DNA of 64,000 nt from Modestobacter sp. VKM Ac-2982 (GTDB taxonomy: Bacteria > Actinomycetota > Actinomycetes > Mycobacteriales > Geodermatophilaceae). The translations under genes were made by a program, and so were the position numbers. The DNA is taken from positions 726,082 through 790,081 of the forward strand of contig NZ_JAPVBL010000001.1 in assembly GCF_026967935.1 (NCBI RefSeq), in the 5' to 3' direction. The notes beneath the pieces were generated by a model. The model saw only the letters and a list, made by a program, of their open reading frames with translations. It did not search any database and was not told the DNA's origin. How positions within the stretch are numbered: the first letter of the stretch is position 1; every line of letters starts with the position of its first letter. This document shows positions 16,527 to 24,927 of the stretch, one piece after another.

Positions 16527-17924
16527 TCAGGTGTCGGACGAGGGGCCGGCCTTGCGCCCGGGCGGCGGTGCGCCCTCCCAGCCTGGGTCGTGGGTGGCCT
16601 TGTCGTCGACGGTGCGGATCTCCCGCCCGTCCTCGGTCTGGTAGACGTCGGGCACGCCGTCCTGGTCGCGGTCCTCCGTCTCGAACGCAGCGATCCGGCG
16701 GTACCGGCGGTCGCGCGACTTGAGCAGGATCGAGGCCAGCAGGGCCGCGGTCAGGGTGCCGACCAGGACGCCGACCTTCACGTGCTCGTCGCGCAGCGAG
16801 CCCTCGCCGTAGGCGAGTGCACCGATGAGCAGGGAGACGGTGAACCCGATGCCGGCGAGCATGGCCAGGCCGATGACGTCGGGCCAGCCCAGCGACTCGT
16901 CCAGCTCGGCCCGGGTGAAGCGGGAGACCAGCCAGGTGGCGCCGGTGATGCCGATCGTCTTGCCGGCGACCAGGCCCACGACGATGCCGATGGCGACCGG
17001 GTCCGACAGCGACTCGACCAGCCCGGACAGGCCACCGATGGTGACGCCGGCGGCGAAGAAGGCGAACACCGGGACGGCGAACCCGGCGGAGATCGGGCGG
17101 ATGCGGTGCTCGAAGTGCTCGGCCAGGCCCGGGCCCGCGTCCGGGCCGCCGGCGGCCTGGCTGCGGACGACCGGCACGGTGAAGGCCAGCAGCACCCCGG
17201 CGACGGTGGCGTGCACCCCGGACTCGTGCACCAGCACCCAGGCGATGACGGCGAGCGGGATGAGCAGCCACCAGGACCGGATCCGCTTCTGCACCAGGAA
17301 CCCGAAGACGGCGAGCGGGATCAGCGACAGCAGCAGCGGCGTGATCGCCAGCTCGGAGGTGTAGAAGATCGCGATGACCGTGATCGCCAGCAGGTCGTCG
17401 ACCACGGCCAGGGTCAGCAGGAAGGTGCGCAGCGCGGTGGGCAGGTGCGTGCTGATCACCGCGAGGACGGCGAGCGCGAAGGCGATGTCGGTGGCCGTGG
17501 GGATGGCCCAGCCGCGCAGCGCCCCATCGCCGGTGCCCAGGTTCACCAGCACGAACAGCAGGGCCGGGACCACCATGCCGCCGACCGCAGCGGCGACCGG
17601 GAGGGCCGCCCGTCGGGGGTCGCGCAGGTCGCCGGCGACGAACTCGCGCTTGAGCTCGAGCCCGACCACGAAGAAGAAGATCGCCAGCAGCCCGTCGGCC
17701 GCCCAGGTGCCGAGGGTGAGGTCCAGGTGCAGCGCCTCGGGGCCGACCCGGGTGTCGCGGAGCGACTCGTAGGACTCCGCCCAGGGGGAGTTCGCCCAGA
17801 CCAGGGCGATCACCGTGCCCACCAGCAGCAGGGCCCCGCCGATGGTCTCCTTGCGGAGGATCGCGGCGATCCGCGTGGCCTCCGGGTAGGACCCCCGGCT
17901 GAACAGGCGGGTGGGTGTGGTCAC
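16527..17924 (-). CDS. nhaA: Na+/H+ antiporter NhaA
   Basis: Inner-membrane sodium/proton antiporter, 465 residues with about 12 hydrophobic helices. The signature helices are present: [13 protein letters not shown] (helix IV) and [12 protein letters not shown] (the two ion-binding aspartates), plus [12 protein letters not shown] near the N-terminus. A hydrophilic C-terminal tail of about 70 residues ([19 protein letters not shown]) is longer than in Escherichia coli NhaA (388 residues); it has an acidic, EF-hand-like look, which is noted only as appearance. It stands as a single gene. Confidence 0.95.
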   Translation of the reverse strand: MTTPTRLFSRGSYPEATRIAAILRKETIGGALLLVGTVIALVWANSPWAESYESLRDTRVGPEALHLDLTLGTWAADGLLAIFFFVVGLELKREFVAGDLRDPRRAALPVAAAVGGMVVPALLFVLVNLGTGDGALRGWAIPTATDIAFALAVLAVISTHLPTALRTFLLTLAVVDDLLAITVIAIFYTSELAITPLLLSLIPLAVFGFLVQKRIRSWWLLIPLAVIAWVLVHESGVHATVAGVLLAFTVPVVRSQAAGGPDAGPGLAEHFEHRIRPISAGFAVPVFAFFAAGVTIGGLSGLVESLSDPVAIGIVVGLVAGKTIGITGATWLVSRFTRAELDESLGWPDVIGLAMLAGIGFTVSLLIGALAYGEGSLRDEHVKVGVLVGTLTAALLASILLKSRDRRYRRIAAFETEDRDQDGVPDVYQTEDGREIRTVDDKATHDPGWEGAPPPGRKAGPSSDT

Positions 17925-17994
17925 GTGGCGGCTCCGTTGTGCAGGGTCGGGAAGAGAGTTGCCGACCAGACTTCCCGGCGCACCTCGATCGAGG

Positions 17995-18840
17995 CTACCG
18001 GGCCAGCAGCTCCCGCACCCGTCGGGACAACCCGGCGTCCCCGCGGGCTGCGTCGTCCAGCCGGGTGACCGTCGCGGCGCCGCGGATGCCCGAGAGCAGC
18101 CAGACGGCGTCGGCCGACCGCAGGTCCTCCACCGACCCCGGGGTCACGGCGGTCGGCCACCCGGCGGCCTCGGCCCGGTCGAACAGCCGGGCCTGGGTCG
18201 TCCCGGCCAGGATCCCGGTGTCCACCGGCGGGGTGTGCAACCGGCCACCGGCCGCCCAGACGACGGTCGAGGTCGGGCCCTCCAGCAGTCGGCCCTCCAC
18301 CGAGGTGAGGACGACGTCGTCGGCGCCCACGGCGTGTGCGTGCCGCAGGGCGGCCATGTTCACCGCGTAGGAGAGCGTCTTCGCCCCGCCCAGCAGCCAC
18401 GGGGCGGTGGCGCGCACGTCGGCGGGCACGCCGAGGGAGAGGCTGACCACGGTGATGCCCCGTTCCCGCTGCCGCAGGGTCTCGGCCGGCACCGGGGCCA
18501 GCAGGGCGAGCAGCGTCGGCGGCCCGTCGTCCCCGAGGCCGCGGGTGAGCAGCACCCGGCAGGCGCCCTCGACCTCGGCCGGCCAGTCGGCGACCCCGGC
18601 CGCCACCACGGCCCGGACGGCGTCGTCCCCGGGGTGGGCGAGCGCCATGATCGACGCCGAGCGGCGCAACCGGGCCAGGTGGGCGTCCAGGTGCGGGGTC
18701 GTCCCGCCGGTGACCAGCACCGACTCGAAGACGCCGTCACCCCGGCCGAGCCCCAGGTCGAACCCGGTCACCACCGGCTCGTCCGGCGCCACCACCGTCG
18801 CCGTGCCGTTCCGCCAGACCACGACCCGCGCGCTCGTCAC
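17995..18840 (-). CDS. pabC: Aminodeoxychorismate lyase (class IV aminotransferase)
   Basis: PLP enzyme of folate synthesis, releasing p-aminobenzoate and pyruvate from aminodeoxychorismate. The 281-residue protein has the class IV fold with the [15 protein letters not shown]-terminal segment, the PLP lysine in [14 protein letters not shown] and the later [20 protein letters not shown] motif. Branched-chain aminotransferase or D-amino-acid transaminase cannot be fully excluded. GTG 18840 follows AGGGTGG; another GTG lies 9 bp upstream. The gene is divergent from the Fur-family gene, an arrangement also seen in other actinobacteria. Confidence 0.82.
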   Translation of the reverse strand: MTSARVVVWRNGTATVVAPDEPVVTGFDLGLGRGDGVFESVLVTGGTTPHLDAHLARLRRSASIMALAHPGDDAVRAVVAAGVADWPAEVEGACRVLLTRGLGDDGPPTLLALLAPVPAETLRQRERGITVVSLSLGVPADVRATAPWLLGGAKTLSYAVNMAALRHAHAVGADDVVLTSVEGRLLEGPTSTVVWAAGGRLHTPPVDTGILAGTTQARLFDRAEAAGWPTAVTPGSVEDLRSADAVWLLSGIRGAATVTRLDDAARGDAGLSRRVRELLAR

Positions 18841-18867
18841 GACGTCCACCCTGCCGCATCGGCGAAC

Positions 18868-18873
18868 TAGGCT
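18868..18873 (+). promoter_or_regulatory. -10 box of the fur-ygfZ-BKACE-rsiG-asparaginase operon
   Basis: TAGGCT followed by 7 nt and then GTG 18881, the leaderless spacing. It drives the five overlapping genes that follow. Confidence 0.55.
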
Positions 18874-18880
18874 CGGCACC

Positions 18881-19330
18881 GTGTCCGGACCGGAGAGCGC
18901 GCCGCCGTTGGCCGCCGAGCTGCGGGCCCGTGGCCTGCGGCTGACCAGTCAGCGACAGCGGGTGCTGGCGGCCGTCGCGGCGCTGGAGCACGGCACCCCC
19001 GAGGAGATCGGCGCCCGGCTGCGGGCCGACGCCGGCCCGGACGGCGCGGCCCCGGACACCTCGACGGTCTACCGCACCCTGGAGCTGCTCGAGCGGCTCG
19101 GCCTGGTCTGGCACACCCACCTCGGCAAGGGCGCACCGATCTACCACGCCGCCCAGCACCCCCACCTGCACGTCGTCTGCCAGTCCTGCGGCGAGATCCA
19201 CTCGGTCGACCCGGCGCTGCTCGACAGTGCTGCGGAACGTCTGAGCGCCCAGCTGGGTTTCACCCTCGACGTGGGTCACGTGGCGCTGTCCGGCACCTGT
19301 CGAGCCTGCGCGGAGAAGGAGAACGCATGA
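18881..19330 (+). CDS. Fur-family metal-responsive repressor
   Basis: A 149-residue Fur/Zur/PerR-type regulator. The winged helix at about 10-85 includes LRLTSQRQRVLAAVAAL and DTSTVYRTLELLERLGLV. The dimerisation and metal domain has HPHLHVVCQSCGEIH and C-terminal CRAC, the two CxxC pairs of a structural zinc site. Which metal it senses (Fe, Zn or Mn) cannot be decided from sequence. It is the first gene of an operon and its stop overlaps the ygfZ ATG (ATGA), so the regulator is made together with the genes below. Confidence 0.88.
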   Translation: MSGPESAPPLAAELRARGLRLTSQRQRVLAAVAALEHGTPEEIGARLRADAGPDGAAPDTSTVYRTLELLERLGLVWHTHLGKGAPIYHAAQHPHLHVVCQSCGEIHSVDPALLDSAAERLSAQLGFTLDVGHVALSGTCRACAEKENA

Positions 19331-20439
19331 GGTCGTCCCTGCTGCAGCGCCCCGGTGCCGTCGCCCTCGACGTCGAGGGGGGCGGCTCGGTGGCGGCCCA
19401 CTACGGCGAGCCGCTGCCCGAGCAGCGCCGGCTCGCCGAGGGCGCCGGGCTGGTCGACCGCAGCGACCGGGACGTCGTCGCCGTCCCCGGCCCGGACCGG
19501 CTGAGCTGGCTGCACGACCTGACCTCCCAGCACCTGCGCGAGCTGCCCGACGCGACCGGCACCGAGGCGCTGTTCCTCGATCCGAACGGCCGGGTCGAGC
19601 ACCACGCCGTGCTGACCGAGCTGGCCGGCACCACCTGGGCCGACGTCGAGCCGGGCACGGGTGCGGCGCTGACCGGGTGGCTGCAGAAGATGCAGTTCAT
19701 GCTCCGGGTCGAGCCCGAGCTGCGCACCGCAGGATGGGCCCTGCTGAGCCTGGTCGGGCCGCAGGGCGACGCGGTGCTCACCGCGGCCGGCTGGCCGGTG
19801 CCGGCGGCGGAGCACGCCGTGGTGCCGCTGGACGGTGGCGGCTGGGCGCGCCGGATGCCGGCGATCGGTGACGGGACGGCGGCGGTCGTCGACCTGTTGG
19901 TGCCGCGGGCCGAGGTGGCGGCACGGGCCGACGCCCTGCTGGCCGCCGGTGCGGTGCTCGCCGGCCTGGACGCCTACGAGGGGCTGCGGGTCGAGGCCCG
20001 CCGCCCGCGCGCCGGGATCGACTCCGACCACCGCACCATCCCCAACGAACTGGTCTGGCTGGACAGCGCCGTCCATCTGGACAAGGGCTGCTACCGGGGC
20101 CAGGAGACGGTCGCCCGGGTGCACAACCTCGGCCGCCCGCCGCGCCGCCAGGTGCTGCTGCACCTGGACGGGATGAGCGAGGTGCTCCCCGCGCCGGGCA
20201 CCCCGGTCACCGCCGGCACGCGCGAGGTCGGCCGGGTCGGCAGCGTGGTGCGCCACCACGAGCTGGGCGTGATCGGGCTGGCGCTGGTCAAGCAGTCCGT
20301 GGCCCCCGATGCCGACCTGCGGGTCGGGGAGGCCGTCGCCGTCATCGACCCCGACGACGCCCCGGCGGCGCTGGACGACACCCGGGCGGCGGCCCGCGAC
20401 CGCGTGCGCGCCGTCCGGTCTGCGACGATCGGCCGGTGA
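19327..20439 (+). CDS. ygfZ: Folate-binding Fe-S cluster maintenance protein YgfZ
   Basis: A 370-residue member of the GcvT-like/YgfZ (IBA57) family, which uses tetrahydrofolate in maturation or repair of certain Fe-S enzymes. The diagnostic motif KGCYRGQE is present at about residue 256, and the GLVDRSDRDVVAVPGPDRLSWL N-terminal segment fits the GcvT fold. It overlaps the Fur gene by 4 bp at its start and the BKACE gene by 4 bp (GTGA) at its end. Coupling with a metal-responsive regulator fits a role in iron-sulfur homeostasis. Confidence 0.93.
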   Translation: MRSSLLQRPGAVALDVEGGGSVAAHYGEPLPEQRRLAEGAGLVDRSDRDVVAVPGPDRLSWLHDLTSQHLRELPDATGTEALFLDPNGRVEHHAVLTELAGTTWADVEPGTGAALTGWLQKMQFMLRVEPELRTAGWALLSLVGPQGDAVLTAAGWPVPAAEHAVVPLDGGGWARRMPAIGDGTAAVVDLLVPRAEVAARADALLAAGAVLAGLDAYEGLRVEARRPRAGIDSDHRTIPNELVWLDSAVHLDKGCYRGQETVARVHNLGRPPRRQVLLHLDGMSEVLPAPGTPVTAGTREVGRVGSVVRHHELGVIGLALVKQSVAPDADLRVGEAVAVIDPDDAPAALDDTRAAARDRVRAVRSATIGR

Positions 20440-21302
20440 GCACTCCGGTCGGCGTCCAGGGCACCCTGCTGACCCTGGCACCGACCGGGGCGGAGTCGGC
20501 GAAGTCCGACGTCCCGGCGCTGCCGGTGACCGTCGAGGAGCTGGTCTCCACCGCCCGCGACTGCCGGGCCCTGGGTGCGGCGGTGCTGCACCTGCACGTC
20601 CGCGGCACCGACACCCGGCCGACGCTGGACCTGCCCCGGGTCCGCGAGGTCGTCGCCGCGGTCCGGGAGGCCACCGACCTGGTCGTGCAGCTCTCGACCG
20701 GCGGCGCGGTCACCGACCCGGCTGAGGCCCGGCTGGCGGTCCTCGACGCCGAGCCGGACGCCGCCTCGCTGTCGATGGGCACGGTGAACTTCGGCCGGGA
20801 CGTCTTCTACAACCCCTGGGACCTGATCGTCGAGCTGCACACCCAGATGCAGCAGCGCGGGATCGTCCCGGAGTACGAGGTGTTCGACCTCGGCCAGCTG
20901 GCCACCCTCTCCCGGCTGCTCGACCGGCACGGGCCGCCCGCCGGCGGGCACGTGCACGTCGACCTGGTGATGGGCGTGCCCGGCGGGATGCCCGGCACGA
21001 CCGCGGCGCTGGCCGCGTGCCTGCCGTTCCTCCCGCCCGGCGCCACCTTCGCCGCGACCGGCGTGGGGCGCACCTCGCTGCCGGTGATGCTGGCCGCGCT
21101 GTCGGCCGGCGGTCACCTGCGGGTCGGCATGGAGGACACGCTGACCTACGCCCCCGGCGAGCCGGTGCGCGGCAACGCCCAGCTGGTCGCCCGGGCGGCC
21201 GGCCTCGCCCGGATCGCCCAACGCCCGCCGCTCACCCCGAGCGAGGCCCGGCAGCTGCTGGGCATCACCCGCGTCCCCACCCCTGCGGAGGTCTCCCGAT
21301 GA
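20436..21302 (+). CDS. BKACE family (DUF849) beta-keto acid cleavage enzyme
   Basis: A 288-residue TIM-barrel enzyme of the BKACE family, whose founder cleaves 3-keto-5-aminohexanoate with acetyl-CoA during lysine fermentation. Zinc ligand motifs are visible: HLHVRG (HxH, about 53-57) and GHVHVDLVMGVPGGMPG. The N-terminus LLTLAPTGAESAKSD has the TPTG-like start of the family. The real substrate is not deducible; family members act on many beta-keto acids. Overlaps on both sides (GTGA, ATGA) place it firmly in the operon. Confidence 0.85.
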   Translation: MSTPVGVQGTLLTLAPTGAESAKSDVPALPVTVEELVSTARDCRALGAAVLHLHVRGTDTRPTLDLPRVREVVAAVREATDLVVQLSTGGAVTDPAEARLAVLDAEPDAASLSMGTVNFGRDVFYNPWDLIVELHTQMQQRGIVPEYEVFDLGQLATLSRLLDRHGPPAGGHVHVDLVMGVPGGMPGTTAALAACLPFLPPGATFAATGVGRTSLPVMLAALSAGGHLRVGMEDTLTYAPGEPVRGNAQLVARAAGLARIAQRPPLTPSEARQLLGITRVPTPAEVSR

Positions 21303-21865
21303 CTGCCCCCAAGTCTCCTGCCGGCGGCGCCGGCGTCGACGAGCTGCTCGACCCGTCCTTCCTGGACGGCGTCCAGGAGCTGCCGATGACCGAGGTCCGC
21401 GCACTGCGGCACCGGGCCGAGCAGGAGGAGGTCAACCTCTCCTACACCCGGCGGCTGCTGCAGGGGCGGCTGGACATCGTCCGCCGCGAGCTGCAGCGTC
21501 GGGCCGAGCACGACGGCCGTTCGCTGGTCGACCTGCTGCCGGAGATCCTCTCGGAGAAGGGCCGCGGCCCCGCGCACGGGCTCGGTCGGCACCAGACCGT
21601 CCAGCCGACGTCCCCGGAGCAGTTCGAGACCTGGGTCAACGGGCTGGCACCGGGGGTCGACCTGTCCGACGTGCCGTCCCTGCCCGACGACCAGCTGGAG
21701 CAGGCAGCCCGGGCCCTGGGCGAGGGGGAGCGGACGCTGTCCGAGCGGCGCCGCGGGGTGCAGCAGGTGATGGACGCCGTCGCCGGTGAGCTGGCCCGCC
21801 GCTACCGCGAGGGCCTGGCCGACGTCGCGCAGCTGCTGGCCGACGAGTCCCGGCACCGCGCCTGA
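21299..21865 (+). CDS. rsiG: RsiG-type anti-sigma factor with two c-di-GMP motifs
   Basis: A 188-residue, mostly helical protein. It carries two exact copies of the RsiG signature E(X)3S(X)2R(X)3Q(X)3D: E44-S48-R51-Q55-D59 in the first helical region, and E144-S148-R151-Q155-D159 in the second. In Streptomyces, RsiG bound to a c-di-GMP dimer sequesters the sporulation sigma factor WhiG, and the same two motifs contact the ligand. The linker (about 65-130) is longer and less ordered. Start ATG overlaps the BKACE stop and the last base overlaps the asparaginase ATG (TGATG). The partner sigma factor is not in the window; a WhiG/FliA-type factor is expected elsewhere. Confidence 0.9.
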   Translation: MTAPKSPAGGAGVDELLDPSFLDGVQELPMTEVRALRHRAEQEEVNLSYTRRLLQGRLDIVRRELQRRAEHDGRSLVDLLPEILSEKGRGPAHGLGRHQTVQPTSPEQFETWVNGLAPGVDLSDVPSLPDDQLEQAARALGEGERTLSERRRGVQQVMDAVAGELARRYREGLADVAQLLADESRHRA

Positions 21866-22854
21866 TGCGGGAACAGCTGACCCGCTGGGCGGACGAGCCG
21901 GTCCTCGTCGAGGTCTGGCGCGCCGGCTTCGGCGTCGACGTGCTCGAGTCCGTGCACCGCGGGGCGCTGGTCGTGCTGGGCGTCGACGGTGCGCCGCTGC
22001 TGGAGGTCGGGGACGTCACCCGGCCGGTGCTGCCGCGCTCGTCGAACAAGCCGGTGCAGGCCACCACCTACCTGCAGGCGGGGTGGCAGCCGCGGGACGA
22101 CCGGGAGCTGGCGATCGCGGCCGCCTCGCACAGCGGTGAGGACGAGCACCGGACACTGGCCGGCGAGCTGCTCGCCGCCGCCGGGCTGGGCCCCGACGAC
22201 CTGGGGTGCCCGCCGGCGCTGCCGCAGCACGAGCGCACCCGCGCCGACTGGCTGGTGGCCGGCCGGTCGCCGGAGCGGCTGGCGATGAACTGTTCGGGCA
22301 AGCACTCGGCGATGCTGGCCGCCTGTGTGGCGGCCGGCTGGCCGACGGCCGGGTACCTGGACCCGGGACACCCGCTGCAGCAGGCGATCGAGGCGCGGCT
22401 GGGCGAGGCCGCGGGTGAGCCGGTCGCCGCGGTCGTCGTCGACGGGTGTGGCGCACCGCAGCACGCGATCTCCCTGACCGGCCTGGCCCGCGGCGTGCTC
22501 TCACTGGTGCAGGACGAGCCGGGGACGCCGGGCCGCCGGGTCGCCGACGCGATGCGCGCGCACCCCTGGCTGGTGGCCGGCACCGGTCGGGAGGACACCG
22601 AGCTGATGCAGGCCGTGGACGGCCTGCTGGTCAAGGGCGGAGCCGACGGGGTGCACGTGGCGGCGCTGCCGGGCGCCGGGGCGGTGGCGCTGAAGCTGGA
22701 CGACGGTGGCGACCGTGGCCGGGCGCCGGCGCTGGCCGCCGGGCTGCAGCGGCTGGGGGTGCCGGCCGAGACGCTGGCCCGGTGGCTGGTCACGCCGGTG
22801 AACGGCGGCGAGGGCGTGGTGGGCGAGGTCCGGGCAGCCGCCGTCCTCGGCTGA
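21865..22854 (+). CDS. L-asparaginase II family protein
   Basis: A 329-residue member of the asparaginase family typified by the Rhizobium etli enzyme (PF06089), unrelated to the E. coli type. Diagnostic segments are LPRSSNKPVQA (about 56-66), HSGEDEHRTLAGELL, MNCSGKHSAMLAAC and DGCGAPQHAISL. It would hydrolyse asparagine to aspartate and ammonia in the cytoplasm. It is the last gene of the overlapping operon; the next transcription unit starts 55 bp downstream. Confidence 0.88.
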   Translation: MREQLTRWADEPVLVEVWRAGFGVDVLESVHRGALVVLGVDGAPLLEVGDVTRPVLPRSSNKPVQATTYLQAGWQPRDDRELAIAAASHSGEDEHRTLAGELLAAAGLGPDDLGCPPALPQHERTRADWLVAGRSPERLAMNCSGKHSAMLAACVAAGWPTAGYLDPGHPLQQAIEARLGEAAGEPVAAVVVDGCGAPQHAISLTGLARGVLSLVQDEPGTPGRRVADAMRAHPWLVAGTGREDTELMQAVDGLLVKGGADGVHVAALPGAGAVALKLDDGGDRGRAPALAAGLQRLGVPAETLARWLVTPVNGGEGVVGEVRAAAVLG

Positions 22855-22860
22855 GCCAGT

Positions 22861-22903
22861 TGCTAGCAGTCCGCTTGCAAGAGCTAGCACGCTGGGCTAA
22901 CGT
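22861..22903 (+). promoter_or_regulatory. Promoter and candidate operator of the XRE-hbhA unit
   Basis: -35 TTGCAA (22875-22880), a 17-bp spacer and -10 TAACGT (22898-22903), then 6 nt to GTG 22910, so the message is leaderless. The -35 lies inside the palindrome CTTGCAAG (22874-22881), flanked by TGCTAGCA at 22861-22868 and GCTAGCA at 22883/22884-22889. The symmetric boxes suggest a repressor site, perhaps for the XRE protein itself. Confidence 0.65.
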
Positions 22904-22909
22904 GGGGCT

Positions 22910-23422
22910 GTGCAGCGACCCACGGAGTTCGTCCGGGACCAGGTGACCGCCGTCCGCGAGAGCGTCGCGACGGCGGCTGCCGAGGCCTCGACGGTGAACA
23001 CGACCGTCAGCTCCTCGGTCGGTGAGTTCATCCGCAACCAGCGCAACGCCGCCCAGGTGTCGCTGCGCGAGCTCTCCCGGCTGGCTGGCGTGAGCAACCC
23101 CTACCTGTCCCAGGTCGAGCGCGGGCTGCGCAAGCCCTCCGCCGAGATCCTGGCGCAGATCGCCCGCGGCCTGAAGATCTCCGCGGAGACGCTCTACGAG
23201 CAGGCCGGGATCCTCGACCGGCGGTCGGGGACGGCGAGCACCGTCGCCGCCCTGCGGGCCGACGAGGCGCTCTCCGAGCGGCACAAGGCCGTGCTCCTGG
23301 AGCTGTACGAGACCTACACCCGGGAGCACGCCGCACAGCTCGCCCGCGAGCAGGCGGCTGTGTCCTCAGCACCCGCCCCCACCACCGCACCCACCCCCAC
23401 TCCCCAGGAGGAGACGGCATGA
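22910..23422 (+). CDS. XRE-family regulator (Rv0474-like)
   Basis: A 170-residue DNA-binding protein. The helix-turn-helix at about 36-92 (IRNQRNAAQVSLRELSRLAG, then SNPYLSQVERGLRKPSAEIL) is of Cro/CI type. The first 35 residues are Ser/Thr/Ala-rich and the C-terminal 25 are a Pro/Thr/Ala tail. The homologue in M. tuberculosis is also directly upstream of hbhA. The gene starts at a leaderless GTG and overlaps hbhA by 4 bp (ATGA). Autoregulation through the boxes upstream is likely but inferred. Confidence 0.88.
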   Translation: MQRPTEFVRDQVTAVRESVATAAAEASTVNTTVSSSVGEFIRNQRNAAQVSLRELSRLAGVSNPYLSQVERGLRKPSAEILAQIARGLKISAETLYEQAGILDRRSGTASTVAALRADEALSERHKAVLLELYETYTREHAAQLAREQAAVSSAPAPTTAPTPTPQEETA

Positions 23423-24204
23423 GCCGCACCGACACCCTGAAGCACCACGGCGAGACCTTCGTCCGCACCGGCCTGCTGGCCGCGCTCGGCGCCGGCGACG
23501 TCGCCGTCGACCGCGCCCGCACCGTCGTCGGCACCTTCCGCACCCGCGCCGAGGCGCTGCCCGGCGAGGCCCAGGTGCAGGCAGACCTGGCCGGCAAGGA
23601 GGCGCGCACCCGCGTCGAGGCCGCCCGCGCCCGCGCCGCCCAGGCGGCGGCCGAGGCCCGGGTCCGCGCCGAGCAGGCCCGCGGGGTCGCCACCACCGTC
23701 CGCCCGGAGACCGTGCTGGGCACCGTCACCGGCCTCGTGGAGAGCGCCCGCACCCAGGCGCTCGGCGCGATCGAGGAGCTGGCCGGTCGCGGCGAGAAGG
23801 TCGTCGACGACCTCCGGACCCAGCCGGCGTTCCGCAAGGTCGTGGCCCGGACCGAGCGGGCCGTCGACGCCGTCGAGGACACCGTCGAGGACGTGCTCGA
23901 GGAGACCGGTGAGACCGTCGGGAAGGCCTCCGACGAGGTCACCTCGGTCGCGCAGAAGGCCAAGTCGCGCACCGACAAGGCCGTGGACGCCGCGCAGCAG
24001 GAGACCCAGGAGGTCGCTGAGCAGGCCAAGCGCAGCGCCCGGGACACCACCGCCCCGGCGAAGAAGGCCCCGGCCAAGAAGGCGGCCGCCAAGCGCACTC
24101 CCAAGGCCACCCCGGCGACCGTCGCCCCGGTCGAGTCGGCCGCCGACCCGCTGCCCGACCCGCTGGCCGTCCCGGCGAAGAGCACCGACGACGCCACCAG
24201 CTGA
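23419..24204 (+). CDS. hbhA: HbhA-like heparin-binding/coiled-coil protein
   Basis: A 261-residue protein with a long charged helical region (about 35-200) rich in Arg, Ala and Glu, apt to form a coiled coil. The C-terminal tail is of Lys/Ala/Pro type (KKAPAKKAAAKRTPKA). That layout is the hallmark of mycobacterial HbhA, an adhesin that also binds lipid bodies and membranes. No signal peptide is present, as in HbhA. In a non-pathogen the role may concern intracytoplasmic lipid inclusions or membranes rather than adhesion. It is translationally coupled to the XRE gene and followed by a strong terminator. Confidence 0.82.
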   Translation: MSRTDTLKHHGETFVRTGLLAALGAGDVAVDRARTVVGTFRTRAEALPGEAQVQADLAGKEARTRVEAARARAAQAAAEARVRAEQARGVATTVRPETVLGTVTGLVESARTQALGAIEELAGRGEKVVDDLRTQPAFRKVVARTERAVDAVEDTVEDVLEETGETVGKASDEVTSVAQKAKSRTDKAVDAAQQETQEVAEQAKRSARDTTAPAKKAPAKKAAAKRTPKATPATVAPVESAADPLPDPLAVPAKSTDDATS

Positions 24205-24238
24205 TCAGGGCCCCCGGCCCCCGACCCGGGGCCTGAGC

Positions 24239-24280
24239 ACCGCGCCCCGGCGCCCGCGACCGCGGGTGCCGGGGCGCGGT
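24239..24280 (+). terminator. Strong terminator after hbhA
   Basis: A 20-bp GC stem with a single wobble and a 2-nt loop (in practice a shorter stem with a small loop), 34 bp after the hbhA stop. Confidence 0.8.
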
Positions 24281-24351
24281 CGTCCCACCCCGAGGGGTCA
24301 GGGCAGCCCGTCTCGCGCGGGGCGAGGCGCCGCCGCAGGGCTCTGCGCGCC

Positions 24352-24357
24352 TATCCT
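24352..24357 (+). promoter_or_regulatory. -10 box of the DUF2516 gene
   Basis: TATCCT followed by 6 nt and then ATG 24364; leaderless layout. Confidence 0.6.
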
Positions 24358-24363
24358 GCTGGC

Positions 24364-24651
24364 ATGGCTGGCATCGACGGGCTCATCAACCTCGTCGTCT
24401 TCTACGCGACCCTCGCCCTCGCGGTGTGGGCCTTCGTCGACGCGATCATCCGACCGGCGGCCGCGTTCGTCGCGGCAGGGAAGTTGAGCAAGCCCGGCTG
24501 GATGGCGATCACCGGTCTCGCGACGCTGCTCCTGCTCTGGCAGGGTCCGCTGAGCTTCCTGGGCCTGCCGGCCGTCATCGCCGCGGTCGTCTACCTGGTG
24601 GACGTCCGCCCTGCGGTGCGCGAGCTGCCCCGGGGCAACTCGAACTGGTGA
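24364..24651 (+). CDS. DUF2516 membrane protein (Rv0476-like)
   Basis: A 95-residue protein with three hydrophobic helices: FYATLALAVWAFVDAI, WMAITGLATLLLLW and GLPAVIAAVVYLVDV. It matches the DUF2516 family, which follows hbhA in mycobacteria as it does here. Function is unknown. It has its own leaderless promoter and ends at a two-way terminator. Confidence 0.85.
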   Translation: MAGIDGLINLVVFYATLALAVWAFVDAIIRPAAAFVAAGKLSKPGWMAITGLATLLLLWQGPLSFLGLPAVIAAVVYLVDVRPAVRELPRGNSNW

Positions 24652-24655
24652 GCCC

Positions 24656-24679
24656 ACCGCCGCCGGACGGGGCGGCGGT
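24656..24679. terminator. Bidirectional hairpin between DUF2516 and PspC genes
   Basis: ACCGCCGCC, a 6-nt loop and GGCGGCGGT form a perfect 9-bp stem between convergent genes. Confidence 0.65.
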
Positions 24680-24882
24680 CAGGCCCGGTCGTCGCGGGGC
24701 ATGATGACCCACAGCACGAGGTAGGCGACGAACTGCGGGCCCGGGAGCACGCAGGAGACGACGAACGCCAGTCGCAGGCCGGTGCGGGAGAGTCCGTAGC
24801 GGCGGGCCAGGCCGGCGCACACGCCGGCGATGACCTTGTGCCGGGTGTCGCGGGTGAGCCGTCGGGATGCGGGAGCGGTCAT
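24679..24882 (-). CDS. PspC-domain membrane protein
   Basis: A 67-residue protein that is essentially one PspC domain: VIAGVCAGLARRYGLSRTGLRLAFVV, then a second hydrophobic stretch (FVAYLVLWVIMPRDD). PspC proteins sit in the membrane and take part in phage-shock or envelope-stress responses. The short single-domain form is common in actinobacteria. TAGGGT lies 6 nt before the ATG, so the message is leaderless. Confidence 0.9.
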   Translation of the reverse strand: MTAPASRRLTRDTRHKVIAGVCAGLARRYGLSRTGLRLAFVVSCVLPGPQFVAYLVLWVIMPRDDRA

Positions 24883-24888
24883 GGCCCG

Positions 24889-24894
24889 ACCCTA
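24889..24894 (-). promoter_or_regulatory. -10 box of the PspC gene
   Basis: TAGGGT on the minus strand, 6 nt before the start codon. Confidence 0.55.
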
Positions 24895-24927
24895 GGCCGA
24901 CGGCCCGGCCGGTGCACTCTGCGGCGG

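Noticed and set aside
22861-22890. CIRCE (HrcA) element
   Set aside because: The left arm and the 9-bp spacer resemble CIRCE but the right arm does not match GAGTGCTAA, and the genes are not chaperones.
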